From Collybia mongolica (taxonomy: Eukaryota; Basidiomycota; Agaricomycetes; Agaricales; Clitocybaceae), in assembly GCA_013420905.1 (NCBI GenBank), contig JAAXNY010000006.1, positions 992,001-1,056,000 of the forward strand: a stretch of DNA of 64,000 nt. The letters run 5' to 3'. The notes under the pieces are model-generated. The model had not been told where the DNA came from. It saw nothing but the letters and a program-made list of their open reading frames with translations, and made no database searches. The translations under genes were made by a program, and so were the position numbers. Below are positions 1-11,625 of the stretch, one piece after another; the stretch's first letter is position 1, and each line of letters begins with the position of its first letter.

Positions 1-261
1 GTTTGCCATATTAAGTTTGTGAATAATTGAAGGGGCTGTGGAAGCTCCATTTGGAGCTGCGGCTACAGCTGAAGGTGATACAAGGGCATTGACACCATTG
101 CTGGCACCAGGTGGAATTGTTGTACCACCATTCAAGTGTGGCGGGTGAGTCTGAGGATGGGATGGGTGTGTGATCAGATTGTGGGTATGGGGATGGACAG
201 TGGCGGGAGCAGGCTCATGTGCGCGTTCCCGCTCGGGCTGTCGAGGGAGGTGGCGAGACAT
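1..261 (-). CDS. N-terminus of a putative SSN6/CYC8-like co-repressor (partial, runs off left edge)
   Basis: The minus-strand frame opens at an ATG at 259-261 and stays open to the left edge, about 87 codons. The N-terminus (MSRHLPRQPERERAHEP...) is rich in His, Pro, Thr and Ala and has no recognisable domain. It then reaches HKLNMAN at the window edge. A low-complexity leader running into a short L-N-x-x-N-type motif is what I would expect just before the first TPR of fungal Ssn6/Cyc8, the TPR partner of Tup1 in general transcriptional repression. The TPRs lie outside the window, so the family call is inference. Coding status is fairly secure because the frame is open and begins with a clean ATG. 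Nothing here excludes another Pro/His-rich regulator. Confidence 0.45.
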   Translation of the reverse strand, partial: MSRHLPRQPERERAHEPAPATVHPHTHNLITHPSHPQTHPPHLNGGTTIPPGASNGVNALVSPSAVAAAPNGASTAPSIIHKLNMAN

Positions 262-2292
262 GGGGGGATGTCGACGACAGGGCGTCGAGAAAAGGATGAA
301 GTGAGCAAAAGTGGAGGAGAAGGGGCAAAAGGAGTCATCAAAGTAAGCGGCGTGGTGATATATATAATAGACGGGAAAAGAGATCAGGGCCCAACAACCG
401 GTTTCTCCTCTCGCACGATCATGGCGATCAAGCTGGAAGAAAGATTCATCTCGCGTTGCAGGGAAGTTTAAGATGTCATATTTGAATGTCATCTTTGTAT
501 CGAAACAGCCGCGTGCCTTTGTTTTGCCGAATTAGATTGTCTCCGCTGGTAATCGGTAACCCTGTTTGATCTCAGATCCATGTCAATACATTCTTAACCT
601 GGTTGTCACGAAAAAAGGCCCCTTGCAAAAAGTCTATTACAATGACATGTGTACGCTCGTTTTTAATATTACGACAGCCAACTTGTGTTGAGGCTGAGGC
701 TGGGCCTCATGAGGTGCAGTGCAACGGCTGCCTATCATTGGAAGAAATGAAGAGAGCGGGCATAACGAGCCAATAACTCAAATGCTTCTGTGCACGAAAA
801 TCGGCTGCCGCAAGGATGAAGTTTGACTTTGGAAGGGTCTGTGGAGGTTACGCACATGATTGGACTTGGGCCCACGCAGATTGCCGTTCCAGGCCATGAC
901 ACGTCGCAACGGAGCTGTTTATAACGACGCCGCCCCGATGCCATCTCGGATGTGGCTTGTCTTTCCGCTTCCCCGGGCTCTGGGGAAGTCGCAGATGGCG
1001 ATCTGGCCCGGTTATAAAATTCAATTGCCCATTACTGGTCATTATTCCGCTTCAGGCACGTTATCATCAAATACTTGTTGATCGCGTCAAATCTTATCAG
1101 TTCAAAATCACATCTCCTTGTTTCGATCGGTCCCGTTCTCCCCCCCACAGCCGCCTTGTCTAACCTCCATTTACTTAGCCTCCGCGGTAAAAAAAAATCA
1201 ATTGCTCTCTGAATTGCCGTAACTCTACATAGCCCCTTTCTTAACATACTTAGTCTTTGGTGCCGAGAACGAGAACAACGTCGCCACCTGTCCATTCCAG
1301 GGTCAGCTGCCGCCCCTTATTTACTCAAGTAACTCAAACCTCCCCGTTTTTTACTTCATACCAGCCCGAATCGATATATCACAGCGTTCCGAATGTTCCT
1401 CCCACATGGCACGCGGATACCACGATATGTTATGATTTGTTGAGAAAGGAGCCCAACAGGCGGAACCACGAATCCGATGGGTAGATCCGTGTCCATACAT
1501 ATCAATTACAAACTGCCGCTGGTCACGGCATCTTCTGCTCAAGTGGGGCCCAAGGGCCAGCGGCGGACGCACAACATAGGGTAAACCCAGCCTAGAAGCT
1601 ATTCCGAAAACATGTATGGGTCGCCGGACCGGCGGCGCTTTGAATTCTTCGAAAGGGCTTGAAAGGTACTGGAAATCCTCACGCGAACCTAACCACCATT
1701 GACCTAACGGGGCTCCTGAGCTAAAGTACACACCTTCCAGCTTCCAGGCTCGGAAGTAGTAGCACTTTGACGGTGATATAGCATCCTTACACATAGGGTT
1801 CTTGATATGCTCGACTCCAGTCAACCCTGCTTCTTGTGACACAAGCCTTCGGGGTAAACGCGCTCACTGCCACTAGAACTAGTCATCACATGCTTTAAGC
1901 TGGAATGGCCATTAGAAGGGGTTATAGGGAGGTATCTCGATCCAGGGTTCCTTCTACTACCCTTGTTTTGATGGGCCGATCAGAACTGCCGATTACGGTT
2001 TTCACCGATACCCCGGCTTGCTCCTGCTGATTTAGGGAAACGTCGAGGCCCTGGGCTATGAACTGAAGGGACGGACGGAATGATACCAAAAATGAGATAA
2101 CGCCGCCTTACGGTCCGAGAACATTTCGTTGGACAATAAAACGTTGACAAAACGGAGGGAAATTTTGAAATATCCGAATATGATCCGCCCACGTGCGTAT
2201 GTAAACCCAGACAATCTCCGATTCAAAGGCCCTTCAGCCCACCAACAGTGATATCGATGAGGATGTGTACCTAACAACAACGTGGACTTGCG
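262..2292. other. Long intergenic region between divergent genes
   Basis: About 2 kb separates the putative SSN6-like gene (minus) from the SERF gene (plus). I find no gene I can support. A TATAAAA at 1013-1019 and an A-run near 1188-1196 are visible, and a GC-rich partial palindrome lies near 686-713. A minus-strand open frame of 163 codons at 1351-1842 has no recognisable domain and no family resemblance. I leave it as unsupported. A region of this size would fit a large regulatory region of a transcription regulator. Confidence 0.5.
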
Positions 2293-2708
2293 ATGACCAG
2301 TAAGTACACCCCTTCCAGGTCCCCTTGGCAGTCGATTCGTTGGAGTCATCTGCCTCAATCTTCTCAAAATATTGATATGTATGTGTACAATTTAGGGGGA
2401 AATCAACGAGAACAGGATCGCCAAAAGGCGCAGAAGAAAGCAGCCGCTGCAAAAGGGAAACCCAAAGAGAGCGCTGCGAATCTAACGAAAAGGAAGGAGG
2501 CGTAAGTACCCCCTCGTTTCTTCCCCCTACAGTATCCGATTTTATTTACTGCTTCGAATTTTATCAGAGACGCTGAGATTCTAAGAGCAAAGCAAAAGGT
2601 ACGAAATGTGCTCAATTTCGAGTTGAATAACAACTTGATCGGACTTGATCTGATCAGAAAAAAGAGGAAGAAAAGGCGGCCGCAGCTACGGCTGGAGGCA
2701 GTAAATAA
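2293..2708 (+). CDS. SERF/4F5-family small EDRK-rich protein
   Basis: Four exons (2293-2299, 2396-2501, 2568-2598, 2658-2708) join to a 64-residue protein starting MTRGNQREQDR and ending in TAGGSK. All introns have GT..AG ends. The sequence is the hallmark of the SERF (small EDRK-rich factor, 4F5) family: N-terminal RGNQRE-x-DR, an alternating Lys/Ala/Glu stretch and no hydrophobic core. SERF proteins are small, disordered and highly charged. They are known to modify amyloid aggregation and to bind nucleic acids. The first coding exon holds only 7 nt (ATG ACC A), so an ORF search gets the N-terminus wrong. Length and motif match the family well. Confidence 0.9.
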
Positions 2709-3869
2709 CATTGGCTTTCATGGGATCATTGTCATATCCTGTTTGACTTAAGGGGGACTTTCAACTTGTGGATTCGGTTATATATATATATATAGGAGAT
2801 GGATTGAGTTCAAATTAATTATCTGCGTCATCATACCTGCCAGTGGAATAGGGGTAACAGAACGCTGGTCGTTAGGTTCATATTTTCGCCGCCCACATTG
2901 TGGGTCAAAGGAGGGGTTATTAAGGTGTATATTCCGGGCCCCGTGTACGATTACAGTTTGGTCAACAGCATGCAGGGCTGCGTACGTGCGGTATCTGATT
3001 GATCTTTAGATGACTTGTTGGTGTAAAAACGACACATATCCACATGGGACTTGAGAAAGGGAAGCCCTCGATGAAAAACAGCCGTGCGACGTCGAGAATC
3101 GAGATGTCATTCGGGTGTGGGACAGTCTAATTCTGTTGGGTGAGAGAACATAGCCGAAAGAAGATCTGTTGCCACGATTTCTTCGCGTATACTGCGGAGT
3201 GGCAGGAAGGATGGAGACTGGTGACATTATTTAAATGGCGTGCGGAAAATAGGACATCTACCGAACACGTACCTGTCCTGCCCTGTTAAACTAGACATCT
3301 ACCGGTAATAGTGGGATCAAATGATGCCGATGTACATTATTTTCAGCAAGATGGCGAAGACGTTGATACAACAGGGAAGTAACTTAAAGAGGAGAGGGAG
3401 GCAAATTCACCTGGCCTAGAATCTGCCAACCCTCGTTCTCACTGATTGGCAATCCTTTCAAGGAGGCTCTCGACCGGAAGCACACGGAAAGGAGTCACAC
3501 AGGGCAGAAACCACCCCATAACACACCTTCTCGGTTTCAACCGAAAGATTCGATCAACAGATGGTGGAGGCGAGGACGGGTGCCCGATGCTTAATTCGAG
3601 GATGCTGGGGACCTGATGCATGTGGCCATCAAGGCAAAAACTACCCCAATCGGTGGATTGCAGTACCTATATAGTGCGAAGTCAATCGATGACGGAAATA
3701 TGACAGAACAGGGAACCTCACTTTGACTGAATAGAACTCTATATTATTCATGTGATATCAGAAGGACCCTGGTACTTATAATATAGATAGAAGTGATAAT
3801 GTACTCGCATGGGGTGTGAGCATTTGTCATCCAAGAGTTCCAATGAAAATGTCCGATGGAGCTGGTAGT
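2709..3869. other. Intergenic region with a TA microsatellite
   Basis: About 1.16 kb lies between the convergent 3' ends of the SERF gene and the Brl1-like gene. A (TA)8 run is at 2779-2794. Short open frames on the minus strand (for example 3006-3227) show no motifs. Nothing else is supported. Confidence 0.5.
2779..2794. repeat. (TA)8 microsatellite
   Basis: An uninterrupted TA dinucleotide run about 70 nt after the SERF stop codon. Similar runs occur at 6669-6680 (18 nt after the CLPP stop), 26313-26324 and 30891-30906, all intergenic. Confidence 0.9.
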
Positions 3870-5304
3870 CTATTTTACCTTCACGGAGCCCCCTCCATCG
3901 AGACGTCTTCTTCTAGTTGGCGTCTGAGGATCTTCGTCGACTAGTCTGCTCCGAGACCGGCCCCAGCTAGGGGTCGGTGCGGGGGAAAGGTAGCCCCCGA
4001 ACTGATGCGGAGGATACGGTGCGGCATTGGGAAATGGTTGATGCTGGTTTGGGGCTGCTGTTGCGGGGATAGGATGGTGCCTTGTACGGTAGAGGGAAAG
4101 TAGCGAATTGATGAAGACTGTCAAAAATGACAAAGAAGTTAAAGTGAACGCCTTACAAAACCGAGTCCATATGGTCAGTGAACTGACGTCGTTTTCTTTG
4201 CCTGATATACTCACCAATGCCTTCCAACTGATTGGCTCAATGAAGCCGTTCACAACCTCTGCGATCATCTCGGCACCGACTTTTGCACGCCCTACGATGG
4301 CTGGGTCACGGTTCATACAGGTTTCCCAGTTGGCACATTGTTGCGCCATTGCAGGAATGGCATTGGTAGCACAGAGATTTGTTTTATACTGTAGTGCGCA
4401 GATCGCAATTTCTTGTACGATGTCTACCACAGATATTAGGGTGGTTTAACAATTGATTAGACAACATACCCATCGAGTACTCAGAGATCCGCTGCTCGAC
4501 ATCCTGTTGGACGGTCAGGATAAATTGTACCACGACATACAAGAACAACACCAGGAGTGACAGGTTGAATAAAAATTGGAGATAGCTGCAGGACATCAGA
4601 CATATTTTTAATACAACTTGACAGAAGCACTGACCCCAATAAGATATAAGGCAAGTCGGACTGAGGTGGTGGTGGTGCCGGAATATTGAGCGTGTAATGG
4701 TTTGAGGTATTTTGCATTAGAGCTGACGTAGCTCGATCCGTCTCGTCTTCGCTGTCAGAGTCATATGTATCGTCATGTTCCTCTTCCTCCACCTGTCGTC
4801 TACCTGTTCGCCCATTTCGAGACTTCTGCCTCATGTTATAGACTCTTCTCATCGCGCCCGACGCCACTGCCCTCCCATTCTCTGGTTTCTTGTCATCGAC
4901 CTTGTCTGGGCTCACTTCTGACATATCCACATCATTGGGCTCATCCTGCAACATGTTTCTGGGAAATGCTTTGTCAGGCGAGAAAAAGGGCGGGGGTGCC
5001 CAAGGATGTTGATGAGGTGTACTTGGAGCCGCATTCTGATTAAAGATGAAAGGAACATTTTGGTTGGATCCAAAGAATGGTGTACGCGGTGCACCAAGTA
5101 CAGATGGAATATGGCTAAGGTCGTCGTGTGGCCCTATGTGGTTGTGTCAGGGAGTGGCGAGAAGCAAGGTGTACCTCGAATTTACGCACGTTTACGAGGG
5201 GTACTTGGATCGTCTGTATCCACCCACGAAGGTGTCCTATTTTGGCGACTCGTCCATTGGTAATCCATTGGCGCTTCTGTACCTCTTGGGGTGGTCGTAG
5301 GCAT
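3870..5304 (-). CDS. Brl1/Brr6-type nuclear envelope membrane protein
   Basis: The gene starts at an ATG at 5302-5304 (MPTTTPRGTEAPMDY...). Exon 1 (5190-5304) is joined through a 56-nt intron to a second exon rich in Pro and acidic residues. The core has a first membrane segment (FLFNLSLLVLFLYVVVQFIL), then a lumenal stretch with four cysteines (ICAL, LCAT, QCANW, TCMN), then AEVVNGFIEPISWKAL and a second membrane segment (TLTSLSFLTVFINSLL). Two membrane helices around a four-cysteine lumenal loop are diagnostic of the Brl1/Brr6 family. In yeast these act in nuclear pore assembly and nuclear-envelope lipid homeostasis, and the cysteines form disulfides in the perinuclear space. The C-terminus is Pro-rich and ends in a basic TRRRR patch. 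The gene is divergent from CLPP across 216 bp. Confidence 0.88.
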
Positions 5305-5389
5305 GCTTGCGATGTCTTCTATAATGGATAGGCCGCAGAAAAACTATAAGTTGGCTGCGAGGGCAACCTAGAAAGTATATGCGCAACAA

Positions 5390-5469
5390 ACGCGTCAGAC
5401 CTTTGGTCGACTGCGTCAAAAACTAGCGGGACGTCTTGATGTCAACAAAAGTTGGTTTTGTTGACGCGT
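5390..5469. promoter_or_regulatory. Shared BRL1/CLPP promoter with two ACGCGT boxes and a perfect hairpin
   Basis: The 216-bp divergent intergenic region holds ACGCGT at 5390-5395 and 5464-5469. A perfect inverted repeat has 10-nt arms at 5441-5450 (GTCAACAAAA) and 5456-5465 (TTTTGTTGAC) and a 5-nt loop. The second arm overlaps the second ACGCGT. ACGCGT is the core of the MCB element bound by MBF (Mbp1-type) factors in ascomycetes. Whether it works here is inference. The inverted repeat could be a dimer-binding operator. Confidence 0.45.
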
Positions 5470-5520
5470 CGACAGCGTGTCACGCGGACCGTATTCTTCC
5501 GTTGGCTCCTCCACTAAAAA

Positions 5521-6651
5521 ATGGCCTCCTTATTTCGCGCTGCTGTCCCGTCATTACGAAGGTCCGCTTTCAGCTCTTCAGTACGTGGATTCCATCCTCT
5601 AGCCGGCCAATCGCTTCAAGAGATCCAAAACAAATGGTCTACTCCACCGTCGGCCAACCTCGTGCCAATAGTCATTGAACAAACGGTCAGGATTTTTTAA
5701 ACTTCAACAACAACGGCGTATCTAAAGTCCTGAAATTTAGGGGAGAGGAGAGAGGTCCTATGATATATTTTCACGCCTACTTCGTGAGCGAGTCATCATG
5801 CTTCATGGGCCAGTACGTAGTTCGTAATGTCTTCGCCGACCAAGCAACAATTCTGAGCGTATTGTAGATACGCGATACAGACTCAACTCTCATCGTCGCA
5901 CAACTCTTATTTTTAGAGGCAGAGGAGACTTCAAAACCCATACATCTATACATCAATTCTCCAGGAGGAAGCGTTACTGCAGGACTGGCAATATATGACA
6001 CCGTACGGAATTTACACTTGCATACTTGCATTTTCTATAACCTTAAAAATCCTAGATGCAGGTACAACGAACGAAATTCACAATATACTAACATTGTACT
6101 AATATCTCTGGTCTCACAGTATGTTTCGTCACCCATACACACTTACAGTTTAGGACTCGCAGCCTCCATGGGATCTCTTCTACTCGCCGCGGGTGAAAAG
6201 GGAAAGCGACACTGTTTGCCAAATGCAAGCATAATGATTCACCGTAGGTTGCCAGCCTAATCGTCCCCTGTATTGGGCTGAACGCCAGCAGAACCCTCTG
6301 GGGGTGCTTCCGGGCAGGCTTCGGATATTGCAATACACGCCAAGGAAATTCTTAGAGTGAGGCAACTTTTGACCCAGATTTATCAGCGACATTGTGCGAA
6401 AAACGGAGAGAGCGAGGCAGAAGGGCTGGCGCGGTTTGGTACTTTATTATGACATTCTTCGTCATCCGGAACTAATGCAAGCCCCCTTTTCCAGAACAGG
6501 CTTTGGAGCGAGACTACTACATGACAGGTATATGCTTCCCTCCATTTCACACCACCACGATTGACATCTGACCATCTCATCAGCTCAAGAAGCTATGAGT
6601 TTCGGCATCGTCGATGGCATACTTGAGAAACGACCGAAATCTGATACGTGA
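5521..6651 (+). CDS. CLPP: Mitochondrial ATP-dependent Clp protease proteolytic subunit
   Basis: The start at 5521 gives a basic, Ser/Arg-rich presequence ([20 protein letters not shown]) typical of mitochondrial import. The mature part follows ClpP throughout: [20 protein letters not shown], then [23 protein letters not shown], the nucleophile motif [15 protein letters not shown] (catalytic Ser), IMIHQPSGG (catalytic His) and [13 protein letters not shown] (catalytic Asp in ERD). It ends EKRPKSDT, stop at 6649-6651. At least six introns are present. The intron after HGP must use the GTAG acceptor before ATACGCGAT to keep the family spacing. Between DT and YVSSP a 6-nt microexon (ATGCAG, 6056-6061, coding Met-Gln) is needed to restore the conserved DTMQY. 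ClpP forms a tetradecamer that degrades misfolded matrix proteins with an AAA+ unfoldase. Confidence 0.95.
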
Positions 6652-8144
6652 TATATTTAATACCGTGATATATATATATACTTCTTGCATTGAATTGCTC
6701 ACTGCTTGTCATTCTACACAGCGGTTGTGACGTCGACAATCCTGTGGCAAGATATTTTCATCTTCACAATCCACACGAATCTGCCATGGTGTCAAAGTGT
6801 GGGTTCAGACCATGACCAACCACTAGTCACGGACATATCGCTGTGCCCTGCCCGGATGACCGAAATACGCCAATTTCTTGCTACGGCAGTCTGAGGAGCT
6901 GTGCAGATCCAATCGTTTGATTCGGCCTGGCTCGGGTTCGGCGTTCAAAAGTCACTTTCTGCCTGATTTACACCGCTCGCAGCCACACCCCCACGCCCCT
7001 CTAAATTTCGATTGATGGGGCTGTTTTGAGCAAATTGGGATCATTGGACCTTGCAACTCTGATAGTCACCAGGTTCAACGTTCTTTGTACCCGATCAGAA
7101 CAATTGCCAATATGGGGATATCTGGATAAGCTGCTGTGGGATAAGCATAAAGGGCAAAAAAGATCCAAACTCCTCGGCTAGCCACGCCACTGCCGCCACC
7201 GCCATGCGTCACAACAAAATATGGAACCAGGGTTTGTAAAATGTCGGTTAGCCCCTTGTGCCCGGTCAGTTTAACCGGCCACGCGAAGATCTGCTGCACC
7301 TTGCGCTTGACCTACCAGTGAAAGCGCACATGTCCTATTTCGAGAGTCCTCAGGTTCCTCTTGTTAGGCCCGATTCTGCAAAGCTTGGCATGTATTTCAT
7401 CCTATTTTTAAGGATCTGCGAAACGCTCGGTGCGCTCATTGGGGCCCCTTGTCAAATTTAATTATGGAGGGACGTTTCCCGATCCAGCAGACATAAATAA
7501 CGTGATCTTTTACCAGTCATCAGATACAACTCCACTTTGACATCGGGCGAATCGCATTGAAGCCGTGACCATCGCGAGGTAACGAAAATCCCTCCACGTC
7601 TAATACAAATGTCCAGAGACCTTGTTTTTGGCCGGCGCTCACGCATCGCCCATGGCCACCGATCGAAGTACCACGTTGTTAGAACATTCCTTGCTGATAT
7701 GAAACCTCATGATCACTTCTCTCGGATTTCTTTGCCTTCGTGTGATAGAGAACGCCTTCGTACTAAATTTATCCATTCAATGAGTGATCCTCGGAGAGAT
7801 CATATTTATCATAACAGGTTTATCCTGGACACTTCTAAAGAAACCGGCCGTCAAGTTAACCAGCTTGCGGGACTGTTCACCCCGGAATGCCTGGTGCCTG
7901 CTGGAATGTTTTGTGTGTTAACCAGCTTCTGATTCTCGGGCCGAGTAACGCTGAAACTTCGATGTTGTGTTCCATTTGAAATAGAACTCAACACCATGAA
8001 ATAATATATATGGTAGTATGGTTGATCTAGTCAGAGTTATATAATTGGTCCATGACGTACATTATGAACAAAGAACGACAGAGCAAGAGGGGTCGCACGC
8101 TAAATAACATAGATCGCAATTCCAAAATTCGAAGCAGAGAGGAA
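6652..8144. other. Intergenic region, no supported gene
   Basis: About 1.5 kb lies between the convergent 3' ends of CLPP and the ADAM gene. A (TA)6 run is at 6669-6680. The longest plus-strand frame (7609-7932, 107 codons) has no recognisable motif or splice-supported extension. I see nothing further to annotate. Confidence 0.5.
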
Positions 8145-11100
8145 TTACCTCCCTCCTGAATGGCCGTTATACAGGCTCTCGTCCACCCAGTGTCGGCCTG
8201 ACGGGCCCATGTCTCCACTCCTCTGTGACCGGTGTTGATACTGGTACGGTTCAGGTTGTGGAGGTGGCACTCGGGAATATGAGGGGCTAAAATTAGATCT
8301 AGTGGTTAGTTGGGTAAAGCAAATGCTGTAGCATTCAGCTCACTTGGCAGGTTGTAAGAAGGAGGGAGTTCCAGGCAGCGGCCCACCGCCAGTAGAATAA
8401 CCACCGTGCCTATCAATGCTATGGAGTCGTGCATGTTGAGCCCTGATTTGTGAAGGATCTTGAACAACGGAAATAGCTCGGTTGCGACTTCCAGCGCAAC
8501 AGCGTGCGATCGCTAGATAGGGAACATAGTTAGGCCTACACTTTCAGCATTGGGAGAAAAGAAGCGCACATCTCGCGATAGCCCATAATACGAGAAGCAC
8601 GATGATTCCTGCAACCACTGTAACGGGTATAGCAATCTGTAGATTTTGAGTGTACCACGCCTGCATTAAAAATAGGCGTTCAGTAAAAGCAGGAAAGAAT
8701 CAGGAGTGGGAAACAATACTTTTGCCGTGTCTAAGAGTCCCGCAGATTGGCATTTACCGGAAATACAAGTCCCCCCGTAGCCTGGGAAAATTTGCATTGT
8801 CAGAAGAAAATTCCCTATCCGCGAGTGTGTCTTACCGCAAGATGATCCATCGATAAGAAGAGACGACAGGAGGATACACTGGTTGGATCGTGCAGGATCT
8901 TGGCACGAAACCTGACAGGTGTTATCCCCTCGGTTCGGGCAAGCTTGTTTTAGGCCCATTGACGCTCCGATCGTCTGGCATTGCACTGCAAAGCACGGTA
9001 AGGTCACAGAAGAATCGAAAAATTGTGGGTGCCTACGGTTCGCAGAAGTGCATTGCCCACTTGCGCATTTCAAATCACCGCTTCCGCAGCCTTGACCTGG
9101 ATCACAATCGGTAAATTTTAAGTCTTCGGTATAGAGGGCACAGCCTCCCCGGCGTACCATTCGGTGCGACAATATCGCTCGGGCACGTCGACGAATTGCC
9201 TGTACACATCTCCGCTGTGTCACATTGGTTATCCCTCGATGGACGGCAAATTTGCGTAGTAGGCGCGAACGAGCATTGTTGTGTACAACAAGCACTGCTT
9301 GATGGGTCACACACCGCGCCGTTGGTAAATTTACAGGTATTTGAGTCGCAGCACGGAGAAGACATGCCCTTCCCAGGGTCACAATCTTCGCCCTTCTCTA
9401 CAATACCGTTACCGCACATCTGAAGAGAGATGGTTTGTCGGTTGAGGTCCGGATCTACCAAACATGAGGTGTTTGTCCTGCCACCCGATGCACCAGCCAT
9501 TACTGAACCTAGACCAATCTATTAGTGGAAAGAAACAAGCGCAGGTGTATCCGGAACAGACATATATTTCCGAGACTGCAAGGTGAGAACATCTTTTCAC
9601 CGGGCTGAGCAACGGGACTCATAATGAATTGAGCATTGGCATTGCATGTTCCGGTTCCAGATAGAGGGCAGCAAGCATCAGAAGAAGTGCACCCATCTGC
9701 GCACTAGCGAAGAACACGGAATCAGAGTATGTACGTGAAGCGTTGTCAATTGAAGGGATAAGACTCACGTCATGCTGTGAAGAAGCAGGTGAATAATTAA
9801 CACTAGCTTATGACATCAAACAGTTAATAGGCAACGTACAATGGCGCCGAAATTGTGGCCGATTTCATGAGCGACGACCTGCCATTCTGTACGACCTGCG
9901 GTGGATACTGCCGTACCAGACGTGACAGCAGGTGCTTTACCAGATGTATCTTGTTGGCAGCTATACAAACATGGATAACGGTAAAAGTGAGACAGATACC
10001 ATAACAATGTGATGACTCTGCCTTACAGAGTTGCGAGCCATGCAATACCAACCTCGGAGCCGGTTGGACAACCACTCATCAGATGCCAGAGACCGATGCC
10101 ATCATCACCCTTATCACCTCTCCATTGCGAAAATAGTGAGAGGCGAGTATCCAGCTCGGCACCGCTACAAGGAATGTTCCATGGCCGCGCAGGGTCCGCG
10201 GTTGAGGGACAACTAGAAAAAAGAAAGCCCATCAGAGAGAACATCGAGGTAGCGCTGTATCTTACGTAGCACTTTGGACTTGAATCTCAGCAATACCAAG
10301 GCTGACGTTAAAGGTGGACTATTAGAGGTATGAAGTTATGTTCATACTACGCGCTTAATAGGATACGAACCTTATAGAGAGCGCTTGCGGAATTCCAGTT
10401 CGTTAATATTTGCATGGTGGCATTGTCTGTTGAGCCGAACTTGGAGGTATATTCACAGTCTGCGGCAACACCCATGTAAATCTGATTTATATCAATGAAT
10501 AAGATCAATATGATTATTGTTGGGAAATCTCACAATTTTCTGTGTCTTGGGACACCCATCAGGCGACCCAATGCTATTGATGAAACTATATTTCGTGGCG
10601 GTCAGCATTGATACAGGATCCTTTTTAGATGAATGGCTACTTGGTACCCATCTCTCCATTTCCAGTAACATCATCGCGGCGGTGTCGTGTGTCATTGTTG
10701 AACAGCCCTAGAGCTTTACTATACCAAGGGTTTGAAGAGAGGGGCTTCTGTAGAATGGCATTTTGGGAGGGATCTGTATTGAAAGAGAGGCGATCGTGGC
10801 CACACGATTGAGTAGGAGGAGCGGGAAGCGACTCTCCCCGCTTGACGAGACGTTCTTCCTCCGCTGTCATCACATCAGATTCTCGCCAAATAACAAGCGC
10901 TGAGTCGATATCGTCAAGGGGTTGGGAGACATCAGGGTCAAACTCGTTCTTGGTGCGAAGATAGTTCTCCTTAGTCATGATATGGTAAACGATACCATTA
11001 ACGGAGAAAGCACCCTCAAAGCGTGGCGCCATGCCATTCTCCATATTGCCCTGATGGTGAATCATAAGTCGTACCCATCCAAGCTCTGAGGGATGAGGTT

Positions 11101-11625
11101 CATGGACGGCGCCTGCAGCATCTTCCCGCATGCGAGCTAGTGAATGATCAGAGGCGATAACTTCTCCCCAGTAAGCCTTGACAGTTTCACGTATGAGTGG
11201 CTCAGAGTGGGTCAGAATTGACTGGCCATCGGAGTTGGTGGAATAGTAATTGATCCTGGCGGCGGGATGAATGAGGTGATGGTTGGGGCGGAGGTGTAGG
11301 TGGAAAGTCTCATCAAATGCAGAGATCGTTAACCGGAAGGAATCGTCATGGCGAAGGGTATTAGCGGGAGGCGCTAGTCGTTTGTTGAATGCAGAAATTG
11401 GTGCGCTTTGTAGGCCTTCGTGCCTAGGCAGAATTTCGAGAGCAAGTGTAGAAGGATGGGCAAGCCTTCTCAGAGGCCGTGCAGGGGAGCTATGTGCTAT
11501 TGTAATCGTGACGAATTCAGTATGGGTGAAGATTATGATAATGAAGAGCCCTCACCATCTACAAAGTTTGACCAGGATCCCAGAAGAAAGACGGCCAGCG
11601 GTATTATTCGATTAGAGAAGAACAT
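8145..11625 (-). CDS. ADAM-type membrane-anchored zinc metalloprotease with disintegrin domain
   Basis: The start at 11625 gives a signal peptide ([19 protein letters not shown]) interrupted by an intron at VDG. Domains in order: a propeptide of roughly 300 residues with a dibasic RHRR site, a reprolysin (M12B) domain with the zinc motif [10 protein letters not shown], then a Cys-rich disintegrin-like domain beginning [15 protein letters not shown] and containing [16 protein letters not shown] and CDTAEMC. A Cys-rich linker follows, then one membrane segment ([20 protein letters not shown]) and a basic, Pro/Gln-rich cytoplasmic tail ending NGHSGGR (stop at 8145-8147). More than ten short introns are present. 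Fungal homologues (Aspergillus ADM-type, S. pombe Mde10) share this architecture. The protein is predicted to be type I, with the protease outside the cell or in the secretory lumen. An alternative last exon downstream of 8145 is possible, since GTAA follows GGGAG. Confidence 0.9.

Noticed and set aside
1351..1842. 163-codon open frame on the minus strand
   Set aside because: No recognisable motif, no splice-supported extension and an amino-acid composition that does not look coding. Chance frames of this size are expected in 64 kb.
6480..6520. Apparent loss of the ClpP catalytic Asp (QALERD instead of ERDTERD)
   Set aside because: Human ClpP also has only the second Asp (AMERDRYM), which is the conserved one. 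The triad is intact here.
8027..8144. Extra last exon of the ADAM gene past the TAA at 8145
   Set aside because: A 48-nt intron is formally possible, but the TAA right after GGR gives a simpler end and the extra exon adds no conserved residues.
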